DNA of 64,000 nucleotides from Ochrobactrum sp. RH2CCR150 (GTDB taxonomy: Bacteria; Pseudomonadota; Alphaproteobacteria; Rhizobiales; Rhizobiaceae). The position numbers and the translations under genes were made by a program. The DNA is taken from positions 109,941-173,940 of the forward strand of contig JACGXE010000009.1 of assembly GCA_014138095.1 (NCBI GenBank), given 5' to 3'. The notes beneath the pieces are model-generated. The model had not been told where the DNA came from and searched no databases. It saw nothing but the letters and a program-made list of their open reading frames with translations. This document shows, in pieces, positions 62,295 through 64,000 of the stretch. Position 1 is the stretch's first letter; every line of letters begins with the position of its first letter.

Positions 62295-63904
62295 GACAGG
62301 GTTAGAATGTCTGCCGATTTGCAAAGTAGAAATGTCCGCGTGAGGCTTTCTGGCACGGCGCTCAGCCCCGGCCTGACCGGCTGGTCCGGGTTGCAAGGGC
62401 TGGCCGGGGCGGGTGACTGACACACCTCTTCGGCTTTAGCTTTGAGACGCCTCACTCCGCAGCTTGCCGTCGCGACAGTGCTTTCTGGCGCTGTGCGATT
62501 ACTGCCGGATCGTTCATGAAATCCTTCCGCCGGCCCGGTCCGCGAGCCCGTTTGACGTAGCCATTCTTGTCACTGCTGCTCTTCACCTTCGGCTTGTCCT
62601 GCTGCTCCTGGCGCTCCTTGATATAGGCCAGAACATCACCCAACCGCTTGTTCTCGGTGATCGCCGCATGTGTCACCCGCTGGTCCTTATCGAACACCTG
62701 ATAGGGCAGGGAATGTCCCTTCCATCGCACATCCAGCCGACCATCCGCATAGGTATAGGTCTCGACATAGCGGCCAACCAGGCCACGCGTCACCGTGGAC
62801 TCCTCCAGCATGATCCGCTTGCGCTCAAACGAAAAGGTAAGCTGCGATCCAACATAGCGCTGCTCGCGCTTGCACAGGATGTCAGTCAACCGATCCTGCG
62901 CCAAATTCAGCGGCCGATGCAGATCGTCGGAACGGGCAGGGACGATTGCAAAACGCGCGTTGTATTCCTCTATGAAGCCCGGCAAGAACGCATTGCCCGC
63001 CTCCATGCTGTCGATGCCAGAAAGCCTGAGCTCCTTGACCAGGCGATCCTGCAGCGTCCGGTTCATCCGCTCAACCCGACCCTTGGCCTGACTGGAATTT
63101 GCACAGAGAATCTCGATGTTTAGCTCGCAGAGTGCACGCCCGAACTGGGTCATGCCCTGACCACCTCTGGCATCCTTCTTCGCCACCCGGAACACTGAAT
63201 GCTTATCCGAATAGAAGGCAACCGGAGCGCCATGACACTTGAGATAAAGCTCCAATGCCTCGAAGTAGGTGAAGGCACTTTCGGAACGCACGAAGCGCAA
63301 CTGCATCAACCGACCGGTCGCATCGTCGACAAATACCAGCAGAGAGCAAGACGGTCCGCGATCCTCGAACCAGCGATGTTCCGAGCCGTCGATTTGCACC
63401 AGTTCGCCATAGGCTTCTCGCCGCAACCGCGGCTGATGAAACGTCCGACGCTGCTTGCGCGACAGCCACAGTCCGGCCTCGGACATCCAACCGCGCACCG
63501 TCTCGCGTGACACCCGCAAGCCATCGCGCTCAGCCAACTTCTCCGTGGCCAACGTCGGCCCGAAATCCGCATAACGTTCGCGAACCAGCGTCATTGCATA
63601 ATCGCGAACCCCGTCGCTGATCCGGTTGTTCGACGGCCGACCGATTGCCTTGTGCCGGATCGAAGCCGCGCCGCCAGTCCGTATACGCTCCAGCAGCCGG
63701 CGCACCTGGCGCTCGCTCAGGTCAAGCACATGCGCCGCTGACACCGTGGTCATCCGGCCGGCAACCACCTTCGACAAAGTCTCGATCCGCTGCAGATCCC
63801 GCTCGCTCATCGCTATCAATCCCATCTGCAATCTCCCAGGCATCATTCAGGCCCGGGGAGTGTGACATTCCAACTTTGCAGAAACAGGACACTTCAACTT
63901 TGCG
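62295..63904. mobile_element. Insertion sequence (IS481/ISNCY-like)
   Basis: An element of about 1.6 kb. Right end: two copies of GACAYTYCAACTTTGC, 24 bases apart (63864-63879 and 63888-63903). Left end: the inverted equivalent GCAAAGTAGAAATGTC (62321-62336) and a weaker copy (62296-62311), 25 bases apart. Paired repeats at each end suit transposase binding. Exact borders cannot be set; a 12-base direct repeat lies further out (62204-62215 and 63950-63961). Confidence 0.65.
62452..63825 (-). CDS. Transposase, integrase-core (DDE) type
   Basis: A 457-residue transposase with an N-terminal helix-turn-helix (MTTVSAAHVLDLSERQVRRLLERI), a second DNA-binding part (GLRVSRETVRGWMSEAGL), and a retroviral-integrase-type DDE core: first Asp in ELVQIDGSEHRWFED, second Asp in VAFYSDKHSVFR, Glu in SQAKGRVERMNRTLQDRLV. 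The tail is basic (KRARGPGRRKDF). The overall order resembles the ISNCY/IS481 groups; I cannot separate these by eye. Start at 63825 (GGGAGA upstream) or 63846. Confidence 0.88.
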   Translation of the reverse strand: MGLIAMSERDLQRIETLSKVVAGRMTTVSAAHVLDLSERQVRRLLERIRTGGAASIRHKAIGRPSNNRISDGVRDYAMTLVRERYADFGPTLATEKLAERDGLRVSRETVRGWMSEAGLWLSRKQRRTFHQPRLRREAYGELVQIDGSEHRWFEDRGPSCSLLVFVDDATGRLMQLRFVRSESAFTYFEALELYLKCHGAPVAFYSDKHSVFRVAKKDARGGQGMTQFGRALCELNIEILCANSSQAKGRVERMNRTLQDRLVKELRLSGIDSMEAGNAFLPGFIEEYNARFAIVPARSDDLHRPLNLAQDRLTDILCKREQRYVGSQLTFSFERKRIMLEESTVTRGLVGRYVETYTYADGRLDVRWKGHSLPYQVFDKDQRVTHAAITENKRLGDVLAYIKERQEQQDKPKVKSSSDKNGYVKRARGPGRRKDFMNDPAVIAQRQKALSRRQAAE

Positions 63905-64000
63905 GTGTGAGTTCATGCTGAACCGCGACTTTTAGAGTTAGAGTTTATTCATATCGATGTCTGTTTGCGACAAGTTTCTGACGGAAGATCTCTGCCGGTG

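Overview
The window looks like chromosomal DNA of an alphaproteobacterium of the order Hyphomicrobiales, most probably the Brucella/Ochrobactrum group. Supporting signs are moderate GC content, alphaproteobacterial genes such as popZ upstream of valS and pcm upstream of a 456-residue TolC homologue (BepC-like), a class II (B12-dependent) ribonucleotide reductase, and protein sequences that read like Brucella orthologues. The species is inferred from recall; no search was run.

Layout. 0-10 kb: the 3' part of ntrC, a small basic secreted protein, tRNA-Thr(TGT), nadK, a DEAD-box helicase, TfoX-like and SufA-like proteins, a secreted protein, a small heavy-metal-binding protein, pcm, bepC and popZ. 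10-20 kb: valS, a tandem pair of FadL-type outer-membrane proteins with duplicated 5' regions, a beta-hydroxyacid dehydrogenase, a GST, and an amino-acid ABC uptake operon (binding protein, two permeases, no ATPase gene beside it). 20-31 kb: a molybdenum-cofactor cluster (moaA, an EamA transporter, mobA, mobB), two divergent regulator/target pairs (MarR with an alpha/beta hydrolase; TetR with an SDR), class I fumarase, and a large L,D-transpeptidase. 31-37 kb: tRNA-Val(CAC) followed by small, mostly unknown secreted or membrane proteins, CsbD and DUF1003 proteins; two have promoter-like sequences of the general-stress sigma factor EcfG type. 37-50 kb: serine hydrolase, MscS channel, idnO-idnD, nrdJ with a tandem NrdR-box-like site, Nudix hydrolase, gpt, universal stress protein, a CinA/MoCF-domain protein and wrbA. 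50-58 kb: tRNA-Leu(TAA), a highly structured and unassigned non-coding segment in front of a small orphan gene, ilvA, a second DEAD-box helicase, a cysK-alaX-sseA-GNAT operon and a diguanylate cyclase. 58-64 kb: a 53-residue membrane protein, an acetyl-CoA hydrolase/CoA-transferase, a glutamate-receptor-like channel gene that is broken, and an insertion sequence with an IS481/ISNCY-like transposase.

Most of the window is ordinary core chromosome. The parts that invite a second look are the pseudoknot-like RNA candidate at 51.0-51.25 kb with its poly-G tract and orphan protein, the small-protein/stress cluster at 32-36 kb, the 13-codon leader peptide in front of popZ, the paired FadL genes sharing an inverted repeat, and the disrupted channel next to the insertion sequence.
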